From Peptococcaceae bacterium CEB3 (GTDB taxonomy: Bacteria > Bacillota > Desulfitobacteriia > Desulfitobacteriales > Desulfitobacteriaceae), in NCBI GenBank assembly GCA_001029295.1, contig LDXJ01000050.1, forward strand, positions 29,187 through 93,186: a stretch of 64,000 nt of DNA, in the 5' to 3' direction. The notes under the pieces are model-generated. The model was not told the origin of the DNA. It did not search any database and saw only the letters and a program-made list of their open reading frames with translations. This document shows, piece by piece, positions 1-8,362 of the stretch. Position 1 is the stretch's first letter; each line of letters starts with the position of its first letter. The position numbers and the translations under genes were made by a program.

Positions 1-10
1 GATAGCCCTA

Positions 11-676
11 TTACACCGTCTGTAACCGGTGTAATAGATAGCTGGCCAGCCAGATCAGAGTCATCCCCAGAATACCGGCCCACAGCCAGATCCTGAACCT
101 TGTGGCAACTCCCGCGAAAACCATGGCTGTCATCAAATATGAAGGAATAATCGTTACGGCAGCCGTCCACAGGTAGTCCCAAAAACGAATCGCGGGGATA
201 AGGGCAGTAATATAGTTGACCAGAAAGCCCGGCAGAGGCAGCAAGCGGGCGATGAGTAAGCCCGCGATTCCCCTGCGGCTAACCCACCCATCCACTTGTC
301 TGAATCTTTCATGTGAGGCTGCCTTCCGCAACAGGGGTTCCCCCAGACTGCGGATTAAGGCAAAAATAAAGAGGGCACTTAAAGTAGAACCCAGCCAAGA
401 ATAAAAAATACCCCAGCCGATTCCATAGGCCTTAAAGCACATAATCGTCAAGCTTTCCGTGGGAATCGGCGTCATACTGAGCAAGGCTATCAGGGTAACC
501 GCCGTCACCACCCCCAGCCAACCTGTGGAACGGATGATGTCCGAGATGGCTTGATATCTGTCCAGATAGAGAAAAGCGACGATGAGCAAGATCCCGCTGA
601 TCAAAAGGGGTATTGATAATTGATTTTCTAACCGATTCAACGTGCTCAGGGTCTTATTAAGTGCTCTTTGGTTCAC
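11..676 (-). CDS. TVP38/TMEM64 (VTT-domain) membrane protein
   Basis: Predicted integral membrane protein of 221 residues with five or six hydrophobic segments spread from about residue 20 to 215. The central part carries the family pattern: a re-entrant loop around 'TPIPTES' and an arginine/proline-rich stretch 'ARLLPLPGFLVNY' near residue 145. Members of the DedA/VTT superfamily are linked to lipid scrambling and membrane homeostasis; no substrate can be read from the sequence. The start is GTG, preceded by GAGGGAG on the minus strand. It stands alone, with about 300 bases separating it from the next gene. Confidence 0.8.
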   Translation of the reverse strand: MNQRALNKTLSTLNRLENQLSIPLLISGILLIVAFLYLDRYQAISDIIRSTGWLGVVTAVTLIALLSMTPIPTESLTIMCFKAYGIGWGIFYSWLGSTLSALFIFALIRSLGEPLLRKAASHERFRQVDGWVSRRGIAGLLIARLLPLPGFLVNYITALIPAIRFWDYLWTAAVTIIPSYLMTAMVFAGVATRFRIWLWAGILGMTLIWLASYLLHRLQTV

Positions 677-992
677 ATCCCAACTCCCTCACGAATTTTT
701 GCCGGGCCGTTCAGCGAAAATTCCTTGCCCGCAGATCATCTAAGTCAACTAAGAACGGCCTCCGCGCTGCTTACACCTGCCCCTCTCATAATGATAACAG
801 ATTTGGCGCATCTGTCCAAGCTTTCTGCCCCATTCTCCATAGATACAGGCGAGGCCCTGCCGGCCTCGACGGTGGCTGAGGCCGTTGAGCATGCACCGGC
901 AGAGCTCTAATCGTGCCCCGAACGGGCTCTGACCGTGCTCCGAACAGAGCTCTAATCGCAGCTTAGGCGTGAGTGTTGCTAACCCTGATTCG
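677..992. other. Intergenic stretch with a 22-23 bp imperfect tandem repeat
   Basis: No convincing gene is present. At 902-962 a unit beginning GAGCTCTAATCGTGC is repeated about 2.7 times (units start at 902, 925 and 947, with a few substitutions). The rest is the upstream region of the minus-strand VTT gene. No clear promoter hexamers were found. Confidence 0.5.
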
Positions 993-2303
993 CTATCCGC
1001 GTCGACCCGGAATGTAATATTTCTGATAGAGCTGGGAAACAGCCAGGATTCCGTGAGCGGGAGTGGGCATGGCGGCCATGTTGGCCGTATGGACGGGATA
1101 TAAAATATCCGGATTGGCCAGGTTCACGCATTCCTTGAGGTACTCGGGAGAAGCGTGACCGCTGCTGCGGGCAAAAACCAAAGCCAAGTCAAAGTCCCGG
1201 AGCCACTGCTTCAGGTTGCGAAAGGCCGGGTCGAACTCCCCCAGAGGAGGACCGTCCGAGTGGATGAAGCAGGAGCCGCCATCCGGTCTCAGATCGACCA
1301 ATTCATTGAGATTGGCATAGGGCAGTTCGGTCAGAAAACGAGCCGGCTCCCGGGCAATGTCCGGCACGGTTAGCCTGGGAACATCCAGCCCGGCGATCCA
1401 GGGCGGGAGCCCCTTGACGCGAAATTCTTGGGTCACGAAGACGGCCGGCCGCGCAAGGCGGTATTCCTCGGGTGAGAGTGTGCGGAACAAGTGGTGGGTG
1501 GCAGGGGTTAAGACCAGTTCCCGGCCCAAAGACCGGGCAGCGCGGGCGAAAGTAGCGATACGGTCGATATTGCGGTTATAAATCATAAAAAAGGCGGATT
1601 TCCCGGGGCGCACCGCAGACTCAATGACTGTGCCGATCTCGCTTTCGCTGTAGGCGTCCGGACGGGGAGCCTCACAGGCCCGGGTTCCTTCGCTTACTAA
1701 GATATTTGTGCCCAGCTCACCTAACCTGGCGAAAAACGCCGTGGTGACCTCCGGGTGCAGGCCATGTCCGCGGAAGTCGCCGGTGTAAGCGAGGGTTCCC
1801 TCCGGCGTCTTAACGTAAAACCCGGTGGCACCGGGGATGTCGTGCTCGACCGGCAGGGGCAGGACTTTCAGCCGCCCGAAATCTATCCATTCGCCATAAG
1901 GAAAGACCCGCAGGTCCCGGTGTGTCCCGATGCCTTCGCCGACGACTTCCAACTGGCGCAGAAGGTTAAAGCTGGGCTGACTCAAATAAACCGGTACGGA
2001 GGGGTCCAGGTAAGACAACATCCCGACATGGTCCAAGTGGAAATGGCTGACGAAAACAGCGACGTGTTTAGAAGGTGTCGGACTGTAGAGGTAGGACAAA
2101 TTCGGAATGACGCCGGCGGCCCGGGAATCTTCCGTTTCACGTCCCGGACGGACCGTCAGCACTTGGTCGAATCTCCCTTTGCCCGGTTCATATGTGGCGC
2201 CGAAGTCAAAGATGAGTTCGTCGGTACCTGAGGTGAGGTGCAATTTAGTGCCACCGATGACGTTGACGCCTCCGTGCAGACTGAAAAATGTTTTGTTACT
2301 CAT
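993..2303 (-). CDS. Beta-CASP metallo-beta-lactamase-fold hydrolase (RNase J/CPSF-like)
   Basis: A 436-residue hydrolase of the MBL superfamily. The zinc motif HFHLDH is at residues 87-92, the metal-bridging Asp lies in 'TGDFRGHG' near 174, and the C-terminal part has 'SGHAS' and 'PVHT', which match beta-CASP motifs B and C. Family members are RNA or DNA nucleases, so a nuclease role is the default inference. The gene follows a sugar-transport permease gene by 63 bases on the same strand, with an 18-bp palindrome in the gap, so cotranscription is possible but unproven. It is shorter than bacterial RNase J (about 550 residues) and lacks its C-terminal extension. Confidence 0.8.
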   Translation of the reverse strand: MSNKTFFSLHGGVNVIGGTKLHLTSGTDELIFDFGATYEPGKGRFDQVLTVRPGRETEDSRAAGVIPNLSYLYSPTPSKHVAVFVSHFHLDHVGMLSYLDPSVPVYLSQPSFNLLRQLEVVGEGIGTHRDLRVFPYGEWIDFGRLKVLPLPVEHDIPGATGFYVKTPEGTLAYTGDFRGHGLHPEVTTAFFARLGELGTNILVSEGTRACEAPRPDAYSESEIGTVIESAVRPGKSAFFMIYNRNIDRIATFARAARSLGRELVLTPATHHLFRTLSPEEYRLARPAVFVTQEFRVKGLPPWIAGLDVPRLTVPDIAREPARFLTELPYANLNELVDLRPDGGSCFIHSDGPPLGEFDPAFRNLKQWLRDFDLALVFARSSGHASPEYLKECVNLANPDILYPVHTANMAAMPTPAHGILAVSQLYQKYYIPGRRG

Positions 2304-2336
2304 AGCCTAGCCGCCACCCTTTCCTCAAGTGCACTC

Positions 2337-2354
2337 GTTCAGCTTAAGCTGAAC
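2337..2354. repeat. 18-bp perfect palindrome, copy 1
   Basis: GTTCAGCTTAAGCTGAAC reads the same on both strands. An identical copy, also followed by ATC, is at 15430-15447. Each copy lies just beyond the 3' end of a minus-strand gene (13 bases here, 8 bases at copy 2). Half of it (CTTAAGCTGAA) also occurs at 7242-7252 beside a mobile-element-like hairpin. It may be a transcription-end hairpin, a protein-binding site or a dispersed repeat. Confidence 0.85.
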
Positions 2355-2366
2355 ATCGATAAATAT

Positions 2367-3194
2367 TCACCCCTTGATTCCGCCCGCTCCGGAATACATC
2401 CCTTTCATAAACTGTTTCTGGGCGATGAGAAAAAGGACGAGCACCGGCAGGGTGGTATAGACCACGGCGGCCGACAGGCCGGTCCAATCGGTTCCGTTGG
2501 TGCCGAGAAAATTGGACAGCCCCACTTCGACCGGCTGGACGGCGGCCGAGTTGGTCATAATGAAAGGCCAGAGGAAACTGTTCCAGGACCCGAGAAAAGT
2601 GTAGAGCCCGATCGTAATAAGGGACGGCCGGGCGGCCGGAACGGCGATTTTCCATAAAAAATAGAGGCGGCCGGCCCCGTCCAACTGGGCCGCTTCCCAA
2701 TAGTCAGAAGGCAGGGTAAGAAAAAACTGGCGCAACATGAAAATCCCGAAGACGGAGGCGCCCCAGGGGACGATCTGGGCCCAGTAAGTGTTAAGCCAGT
2801 TGAAATCTTGCAAGAGAATATAGTCGGGAATCAAGAGGACCGTTTGAGGAATCATCATCAGGGCCAGAAAAGCCATGAAAAGGAGAGATTTGCCCGGGAA
2901 TCGCATCGTGCCGAAAGCAAAACCCGCCAGAAGAGAAGTCAGGAGGACCAACAAAGTGGTGACCGTGGCGATGAACAAGGTGTTGCCGAAGTACCGCAAC
3001 CAGGGGGCACCGCTCCAGGCCCGGACGTAATTGCCGAATTGCCCATGGGGCAGCAAGACCGGCGGGTACTGCAGGGCCTGACCCGAAGTATTTAAAGAAG
3101 TGACGACAACCCAGTAAAACGGAAAAACAAAGAGTAACGCTAAGACCACTACCAGAATGATGCGCAGGATGTTAAGCCAGGGGTGGTGTCTCAT
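2367..3194 (-). CDS. Sugar ABC transporter permease, MalG type
   Basis: Inner-membrane permease of a CUT1-type carbohydrate importer, 275 residues. It has six hydrophobic segments and the EAA loop 'YWEAAQLDGAGRLYFLWKIAVP' near residue 185, which docks on the ATPase. A longer reading with a TTG start is possible, but its first codons contain the Shine-Dalgarno AGGAGG itself; ATG at 3194 has that site at 6 bases spacing, so I chose it. It is the third transporter gene of a minus-strand cluster (permease, binding protein, permease). No ATPase is adjacent; the nearest candidate is at 16407-17507. Confidence 0.9.
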   Translation of the reverse strand: MRHHPWLNILRIILVVVLALLFVFPFYWVVVTSLNTSGQALQYPPVLLPHGQFGNYVRAWSGAPWLRYFGNTLFIATVTTLLVLLTSLLAGFAFGTMRFPGKSLLFMAFLALMMIPQTVLLIPDYILLQDFNWLNTYWAQIVPWGASVFGIFMLRQFFLTLPSDYWEAAQLDGAGRLYFLWKIAVPAARPSLITIGLYTFLGSWNSFLWPFIMTNSAAVQPVEVGLSNFLGTNGTDWTGLSAAVVYTTLPVLVLFLIAQKQFMKGMYSGAGGIKG

Positions 3195-3270
3195 CGTAAA
3201 CCTCCTCAAGGGGGGATAGGCGCCTTGACGGTGCCTGTCCCCTTTTTGGCGAATCGGTCGGGCAAAAGTG

Positions 3271-4593
3271 TTATTGGGCGCTGGCCAAAGCCTGTTGAGC
3301 TTTGCTCGCGGCTTGATCCAGGGCTTGCTGAACCGGAACTTTTTGCGTCAGAACCCGGGTGATGGCATCGCCGATATAACCGACTGCCTGTTGCATGCCG
3401 GGAACCGGGGGCTGGGCCTTAGCGTATTGCAAGGAATCGGCGGCGATTTTCTGATAGGGATGGCTGTCCAGATAGGCCTTCATCAACGGGAGAGCGGAGG
3501 TGCGGATTGGCAGGTAGCCGGTCTGTTGGGCCCAATACGCGGTTTGCTGCGGCTCCGTCAGGAACTTAATAAACTGCCAAGCGGCTTGTTTCTGGGCGGC
3601 GGTGGTACGAGAAAAGATAGCGATGTTCGTACCCTGCATGATGTTGCCTTGACCGGCGGAGCCGGAGGGCAGGGCAGCGATTTTTAGATTAAACTTTTTG
3701 TTGACGGCATGGAGCACGTAAGGGTAGGAAGCGACGGTACTCATATCGAAAAGGGAACGCTGCGCTCCCAAGGCGGTTTCGCCGGGGTAGTTGCTGCCCA
3801 ATTTGAGCGCGCCCGCGCTGTAGAGGTCCTTGAACAACTGCATGGTTTGAACGCCTTGGGCCGAATTGAAGGCGATTTTGCCGTTGGCATAAAGGTGGCC
3901 GCCATTGGAACGCAGAACGGAAATCCAAAGGTAAGTCCCATTAGCCGGTGCGGTCGGGGTGCCGGGATCGATGGTCAGCCCCCAGCTATTGTTGGCGCCG
4001 GAGGTTGCGGCTTGGGCGGCGGTCGCAAAATCATTCCAAGTTTGGGGTGCGGTTTTGTTCAGCTGTTTCATTTTATCAGCATTGTAATACATGACAAAAT
4101 CGCTCTTATTAAAAGGAAGCATCCAGGTCTTGCCGTCGGGCAGCTGTTGATCTTTCCAGATGGTCGGAACGAAGTCCGCGATTTCTTTTGGGCTGAAACC
4201 GTCTTTACCTTTAATGTAAGAATCAAGCGGAATAATCGCTCCGGATTTGGCAAAATCCGCCGCCCAATCTTCATAAACCTGACCGATGGTGGGCGGATTT
4301 TTGGCGGCTACGGCCGCGACCTCTTTTTGCTGCAGGACTCCGTAATTGGGCTCGGGCATGAGAGTGACCTTAATATTGGAATGTTTGCTTTCAAATTGGC
4401 TGATCAGGTGATCCAGCGCACTTTTTTGGGTGCCGGAAACCATCGTCTCCGCGAACGAGATGGTGACCGGACCCCCGGAATTTGCGGTGGTGCCGGGGTT
4501 TGGCGCGGTACCGCAGCCCGCGACCGTAAGCGACAGTGCCAGGGCAGCGGCGGCAAAAGCACTCAGGGTCTTGAGTTTCCGATTGATTTTCAC
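3271..4593 (-). CDS. Sugar ABC transporter solute-binding lipoprotein
   Basis: Extracellular family 1 solute-binding protein of 440 residues. The signal peptide ends in the lipobox 'LTVAGCG', so the mature protein should be lipid-anchored at Cys27. The body is typical: 'WAADFAKSGAIIPLD', 'MLPFNKSDFVMYYN' and a C-terminal 'AAWQFIKFLTEPQQTAYWAQQTGYLPIR'-like segment. It would deliver a sugar or oligosaccharide to the permeases encoded on either side; the substrate is unknown. The start is GTG. The gene lies between the two permease genes, whereas CUT1 operons usually place the binding protein first. A Crp-like half-matched site lies about 75 bases upstream. Confidence 0.9.
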   Translation of the reverse strand: MKINRKLKTLSAFAAAALALSLTVAGCGTAPNPGTTANSGGPVTISFAETMVSGTQKSALDHLISQFESKHSNIKVTLMPEPNYGVLQQKEVAAVAAKNPPTIGQVYEDWAADFAKSGAIIPLDSYIKGKDGFSPKEIADFVPTIWKDQQLPDGKTWMLPFNKSDFVMYYNADKMKQLNKTAPQTWNDFATAAQAATSGANNSWGLTIDPGTPTAPANGTYLWISVLRSNGGHLYANGKIAFNSAQGVQTMQLFKDLYSAGALKLGSNYPGETALGAQRSLFDMSTVASYPYVLHAVNKKFNLKIAALPSGSAGQGNIMQGTNIAIFSRTTAAQKQAAWQFIKFLTEPQQTAYWAQQTGYLPIRTSALPLMKAYLDSHPYQKIAADSLQYAKAQPPVPGMQQAVGYIGDAITRVLTQKVPVQQALDQAASKAQQALASAQ

Positions 4594-4848
4594 TTAAAGG
4601 ACCTCTTTCTTTCTTTCTTTTTTTGGCAAGGAGAAAGCATGATCGCGTGAGAAGCACACTTTTTTTGTGAGGGGCATCACTCCCTTCATGCCGAGTTCAA
4701 CCCGCCCCATCGGCACGCCTCAGAGGTCAGTACACTCCCGGGATAGTGTCTTGTGTCTTTTGGCAGCTTACCGCGTTCCGGCGACTGGTGCGTTTCCGGG
4801 CCAAGTGCTTGTCTCGGAGGGGGCGCCGCGAAACGTGAATGCTTGAGA

Positions 4849-5730
4849 TTAGTACGCTTCTGAACGGGAAACTCGCATCTGAACCAGGGTGAGAGCCGCG
4901 ATAATGATAAAGAGGAGCACCGCCAAAGCGGCCGCATAGCCGGTGTGGTAAAATACAAAAGCCTGCTGGAAGAGCAGGAAGCTGGCGGTCGTGGTGGAGC
5001 CTGCCGGGCCGCCGTTGGTCAGAGTAAAAAACTGGGTAAAGGCCTGCAGGGCGCCGATGGTGTTGATGACAGTCACGAAAAGAGTGGTCGGGGTCAGTAA
5101 AGGCCAGGTCACATGCCAGAATTCCTGCCAGGCGGAGGCCCCGTCAATTCGGGCAACCTCTCCCAGCTCGGAGGGTATGGTTGTGAGTCCGGCCATAAAA
5201 ATGATAATATTGAAGCCCATAGTGTGCCACAAAGTATAGAGGATTACCGAGGGCATGGCCCATCTGGCGGATTGCACCCAGCCGATTTGCGGCAAGTGCA
5301 GGAAATGCAGTATGGCGTTGAAGAGCCCAAACTGGGGGTTAAAAAGCCAGAGCCAGACGATGGAGGTGGAGACGACTGGGGTTACATAGGGAGCAAAGAA
5401 CATGAGCCGAACCAGCCCGAGCCCGCGGAAGGGACGCATGAGCAGGAGGGCGATGAACAAAGCCGCGAAAATCCCGACGGGTACGGAACCGAGGACAAAA
5501 TAAAAAGTGGCGATCAGGCTGTGCCACAATTCCGGGGATTTCAGTAAGGCGGTATAATTGCTGAAGCCGACGAATTTGGACATAGAGGTATTGAGAAAAT
5601 TCCAGTTGAACAGACCTATGTACAGAACATAAAAAGCCGGCAGCAAAGTGAAAGCCAAGAAAATCAAAGCGGACGGAGACAGGTACAAATAGGCCTGGAA
5701 CGCTTCGAGTCGGGTTCGCTTACCGGTCAT
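4849..5730 (-). CDS. Sugar ABC transporter permease, MalF/UgpA type
   Basis: First gene of the sugar-importer cluster, 293 residues, six hydrophobic segments and the ATPase-docking EAA loop 'GEVARIDGASAWQEFWHVTWP' near residue 190. It should pair with the MalG-type permease to form the channel. ATG at 5730 is preceded by GGGAGG on the minus strand. The 255-base gap to the binding-protein gene is large for an operon, so a second promoter there is possible. Confidence 0.9.
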   Translation of the reverse strand: MTGKRTRLEAFQAYLYLSPSALIFLAFTLLPAFYVLYIGLFNWNFLNTSMSKFVGFSNYTALLKSPELWHSLIATFYFVLGSVPVGIFAALFIALLLMRPFRGLGLVRLMFFAPYVTPVVSTSIVWLWLFNPQFGLFNAILHFLHLPQIGWVQSARWAMPSVILYTLWHTMGFNIIIFMAGLTTIPSELGEVARIDGASAWQEFWHVTWPLLTPTTLFVTVINTIGALQAFTQFFTLTNGGPAGSTTTASFLLFQQAFVFYHTGYAAALAVLLFIIIAALTLVQMRVSRSEAY

Positions 5731-6105
5731 ACGGTCACTCCCTCCCCATAATTAGACATCCATTACTAAAAAATAACATGTCCGTTTTAAGTTTAAGTAA
5801 AAATAACGTAAATCTGCCGTAAAACTTTCCGTTACCGGTGTGGTCTTGTGGCCTTGCACACATATTGAACATTTTAATATAATTCTAAAAGGCCGGAATG
5901 TCAAGGAGTGATAGGTTACGTTAAAGTACGAAAAGCGGACTCAGTTGGCTCCGGTTGGGAAACATAAATCCAGGAAGCTCAACATAAATCCAAGAAGCTC
6001 CTCAAAAAGTTCGTCAAAGCTCCTGAAATAGGTTTCCCAAAACCTCCCGGGAAAACTTCGAAGAAATGCCAATGCCCTAAACTGTTTTTGGAAATCCTCG
6101 AAACC

Positions 6106-6150
6106 CCCCTGTGAAAAAACCCCCTGTGAAAAAACCCCCTGTGAAAAAAC
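6106..6150. repeat. 15-bp tandem repeat, three units
   Basis: The unit CCCCTGTGAAAAAAC occurs three times head to tail; equivalent T residues fall at 6110, 6125 and 6140. It lies about 50 bases upstream of the MerR-type promoter. No function is assigned. Confidence 0.9.
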
Positions 6151-6197
6151 CCTGAAGAAACCCCCGAAAAATCGTTGAAAAAATTCTCAAAAGACCC

Positions 6198-6228
6198 TTG
6201 ATCCTAACGTAACGTCAGGATATAGAAT
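6198..6228 (+). promoter_or_regulatory. MerR-type promoter with 19-bp spacer and dyad operator
   Basis: TTGATC (6198-6203) and TAGAAT (6223-6228) are separated by 19 bases, the over-long spacing typical of promoters activated by MerR-family proteins. The spacer region contains the near-perfect dyad TCCTAACGTAACGTCAGGA (6202-6220, 16 of 19 positions symmetric). It is about 40 bases upstream of the MerR/TipAS gene, which suggests autoregulation. Confidence 0.75.
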
Positions 6229-6266
6229 ACAGTTGCCGGCAAATTTAACTCGTACGAAATGAGGGG

Positions 6267-7007
6267 ATGATGATTGAAAGGAAACTGTGGAAAGTAGGAG
6301 AACTGGCCAAGGAAACAGGGATCACCGTGCGCACATTGCATCATTACGACCAAATCGGCCTCCTGTCTCCTTCGCAGCATTCGGAAAGCGGGCACCGGCT
6401 CTATGCTGAAACGGATATTACCCGCTTGCAGCAAATCATGTCTCTCAAACAGTTGGGCTTTGCTCTGGACAAAGTAAAGGAGCTAATGGCAAATCCTAAT
6501 TTCAACCCGATCCAAGTCATTGAGCTGCACTTGGAAAGTCTCGAAGAGCACATCCGGCTGGAACGGGAGATGTATTCCCGCTTGGAGGGAATATATCACA
6601 TGCTCCGGAGGCGGCAGGATGTGAAGACGGATGAGTTTATTAAATTAATTGAGGTGATGAACATGGACGTAAACGCTTATTTCACCAAAGAGCAATTGGA
6701 GAAACTGAACAAGCGGGCCGAGCTGCTCGGTCAGGAGGCCATAAAGGACGCGGAAAATGAATGGCCGGGCTTGATCGCCAAGGTGCGTACGGAATTGGAA
6801 AAAGGCACGCCTCCCGAAAGCCCTGTGGTGGTCGAATTGGCCAAGCGCTGGCAGGAACTCGTTGGCATGTTTACCGGTGGGGATCCTGAGATCACGCAAT
6901 CAGCGGAACGACTCTACAGAGAAAACCCCGACCAGGCCACACAGTTTGGGATAGACAAAGAGCTCTGGCTGTATGTCAAAAAAGCAATGGCCAAAGTAAA
7001 CGCTTAA
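6267..7007 (+). CDS. MerR-family regulator with TipAS ligand-binding domain
   Basis: Transcription regulator of 246 residues. The N-terminal MerR winged-helix domain begins 'WKVGELAKETGITVRTLHHYDQ' and is followed by a dimerisation coiled coil to about residue 110. The C-terminal half ('YFTKEQLEKLNKRAELLGQEAI', 'PVVVELAKRWQELVGMFTGGDPEI') matches TipAS, a globin-like domain that in known members binds thiopeptide or other multicyclic drugs. It probably activates its own promoter at 6198-6228. No drug exporter is adjacent, so the target regulon is unknown. Start is ATG 6267 or 6270, with GAGGGG very close. Confidence 0.9.
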   Translation: MMIERKLWKVGELAKETGITVRTLHHYDQIGLLSPSQHSESGHRLYAETDITRLQQIMSLKQLGFALDKVKELMANPNFNPIQVIELHLESLEEHIRLEREMYSRLEGIYHMLRRRQDVKTDEFIKLIEVMNMDVNAYFTKEQLEKLNKRAELLGQEAIKDAENEWPGLIAKVRTELEKGTPPESPVVVELAKRWQELVGMFTGGDPEITQSAERLYRENPDQATQFGIDKELWLYVKKAMAKVNA

Positions 7008-7049
7008 TTGACCTCGTGTTTTTATCAAGTGACGCTTGCACGCGGATCT

Positions 7050-7069
7050 GGGGGCCGGAAACGGCCCCC
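7050..7069 (+). terminator. Hairpin after the MerR gene
   Basis: GGGGGCCG and CGGCCCCC flank a GAAA tetraloop. It is followed by CTCTCTCTC instead of a T-run, so termination may be weak; a stronger terminator follows at 7144. Confidence 0.6.
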
Positions 7070-7143
7070 TCTCTCTCAGCCAATATCAGAGGTGCCGTTA
7101 CTCCAGGCCTTTGTACCGGGCCCTTACCCTAGCGGCGCCTTGA

Positions 7144-7167
7144 CCCCGGAATTCTTCCGGGGTTTTT
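7144..7167 (+). terminator. Rho-independent terminator
   Basis: CCCCGGAA, loop TTC, TTCCGGGG, then TTTTT. A canonical strong terminator that insulates the MerR gene from trmK. Confidence 0.9.
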
Positions 7168-7194
7168 CAGGTCGTACGGACAGACGTCTTTGTC

Positions 7195-7252
7195 CATACG
7201 TAAGACTCCCACTTCTGCAAGTGGGAGTGGCTCCCACGTACCTTAAGCTGAA
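7195..7252 (-). repeat. Hairpin element resembling an IS200/IS605 end, copy C
   Basis: Read on the minus strand: GGTACG, then a GTGGGAGCC stretch, then ACTCCCAC-N8-GTGGGAGT (7205-7228) and CTTACG. The same order of blocks occurs on the plus strand near 13068-13118 and 47955-48003. The flanking minus-strand reading contains a proline-rich decayed peptide with no intact transposase. I read these as remnants of an IS200/IS605-type element or REP-like derivatives. Confidence 0.5.
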
Positions 7253-7371
7253 TGAGTTCACTCCGCTTCGGTCGCGCATCGCCTTTTGCTGTGTCGGCTG
7301 ACACGGGTGGCGGCGGCTTCCAAGGGTTGGTTTCGGCCCGGAAATTTGCCTTCCCAGTCCCTGGTTTAAGA

Positions 7372-7400
7372 TGGACAAAATGGAAGGATGTATATATAAT
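7372..7400 (+). promoter_or_regulatory. SigA-type promoter for trmK
   Basis: TGGACA (7372-7377), 17-base spacer, TATAAT (7395-7400). Well placed about 70 bases before the trmK start. Confidence 0.8.
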
Positions 7401-7468
7401 ACGTAGGAGGCGCAGGTTCCGGCTGGGCCGGCGGCCTTTGGTAAAATGTTTAAATGGGGGATGTGATC

Positions 7469-8362
7469 GTGGCGCTTTTGGGACCGCGTTTAGCCGCAGT
7501 CGCAGCCTATGTTCCCGAAGGGGCAAAACTGGGGGATATTGGGACGGATCACGCCTACCTGCCGGTGGTCCTCTGCGAAGAAGGGCGGATTCAGTCAGCG
7601 GTAGCGGTTGATGTTCACCGCGGACCCTATGAGGCAGCTCTGGCAACTGTACGCGGCCGAGGCTTGGGTGAAAAAATCTCTGTTCGCCTTGGGGACGGGT
7701 TAAGCCCGCTCTCCCCCGGAGAAGTGGACACTCTGACTTTGGCAGGCATGGGTGGGAACACGATGACGGATATTCTCAGCGACCGGCCGGAGATTTTGGC
7801 CGAAGTGTCCGCCTTGATTCTTCAGCCGCAAGGCGCGGAAAGTCGGGTGCGCGGGGGCCTGCTAACGACGGGATGGCTGTTGAAGGACGAAGTGCTGATT
7901 GAGGAAGAGGGCAAAATCTACGTCGTGATGGCTTTCGCCAAGGAGCAGAGCCGGCCGTCAATTGGGCGGGGAAAGCATCTTGACTTTCTTTCTTTCCGGG
8001 ACTTGAACGAAATAGCCGAGGACTGGGTCGGGCATTTGACCGACATCGGTGCGGAGAAGCTGCGGGGTCTGAATTCAACGCACCCCGGGGGCGAAGTGGA
8101 CAAGCTTTTTGAAGACTCGGTTCGCACACTGGTCTGGCAACTGGGCCCGCTCATTTTGGCCAAGCCCAATCCTCTTCTCAGGCGTCTGCTGGAAGAGAGA
8201 ATCGGAGAGTTAGAACGGCGCCTGGCAGAAATGAAGAAGGCCAGATCGCCGGGCGCCTCCGAACGGACGATGGCCACACTGGGGCAGAAGTTGGCTTGCG
8301 AGGCAATGGCGCTAGCTCTGGATGCAGTTCAGGGGTATTGCGGAAGAAAGGAAGAGAATTGA
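7469..8362 (+). CDS. trmK: tRNA (adenine(22)-N1)-methyltransferase TrmK
   Basis: SAM-dependent methyltransferase that makes m1A at position 22 of tRNA in Gram-positive bacteria. The N-terminus has the SAM-binding motif 'LGDIGTDHAYLP', followed by 'AVAVDVHRGPYEAA' and 'LTLAGMGGNTM', which fit the family. I chose GTG 7469, giving 297 residues, because GGGGGA lies 7 bases before it; the in-frame ATG at 7454 has no site. It stops at 8362 directly against the NIF3-family gene, the usual trmK-nif3 operon pair of Firmicutes. Confidence 0.92.
   Translation: MALLGPRLAAVAAYVPEGAKLGDIGTDHAYLPVVLCEEGRIQSAVAVDVHRGPYEAALATVRGRGLGEKISVRLGDGLSPLSPGEVDTLTLAGMGGNTMTDILSDRPEILAEVSALILQPQGAESRVRGGLLTTGWLLKDEVLIEEEGKIYVVMAFAKEQSRPSIGRGKHLDFLSFRDLNEIAEDWVGHLTDIGAEKLRGLNSTHPGGEVDKLFEDSVRTLVWQLGPLILAKPNPLLRRLLEERIGELERRLAEMKKARSPGASERTMATLGQKLACEAMALALDAVQGYCGRKEEN

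Larger units (their letters stand above)
5731..6266. other. Intergenic region with short repeats between divergent genes
   Basis: Holds the upstream region of the sugar-transport cluster (minus) and the MerR-type promoter at 6198-6228 (plus). Between them is low-complexity DNA: two copies of a block reading CATAAATCCAGGAAGCTC with one change (about 5963-6000), and a 15-bp unit CCCCTGTGAAAAAAC repeated three times in exact register at 6106-6150. No gene is supported. Confidence 0.6.

Noticed and set aside
6105..6150. Possible CRISPR-like array (15-bp units)
   Set aside because: The units are directly adjacent with no spacers and far too short; it is a simple tandem repeat.
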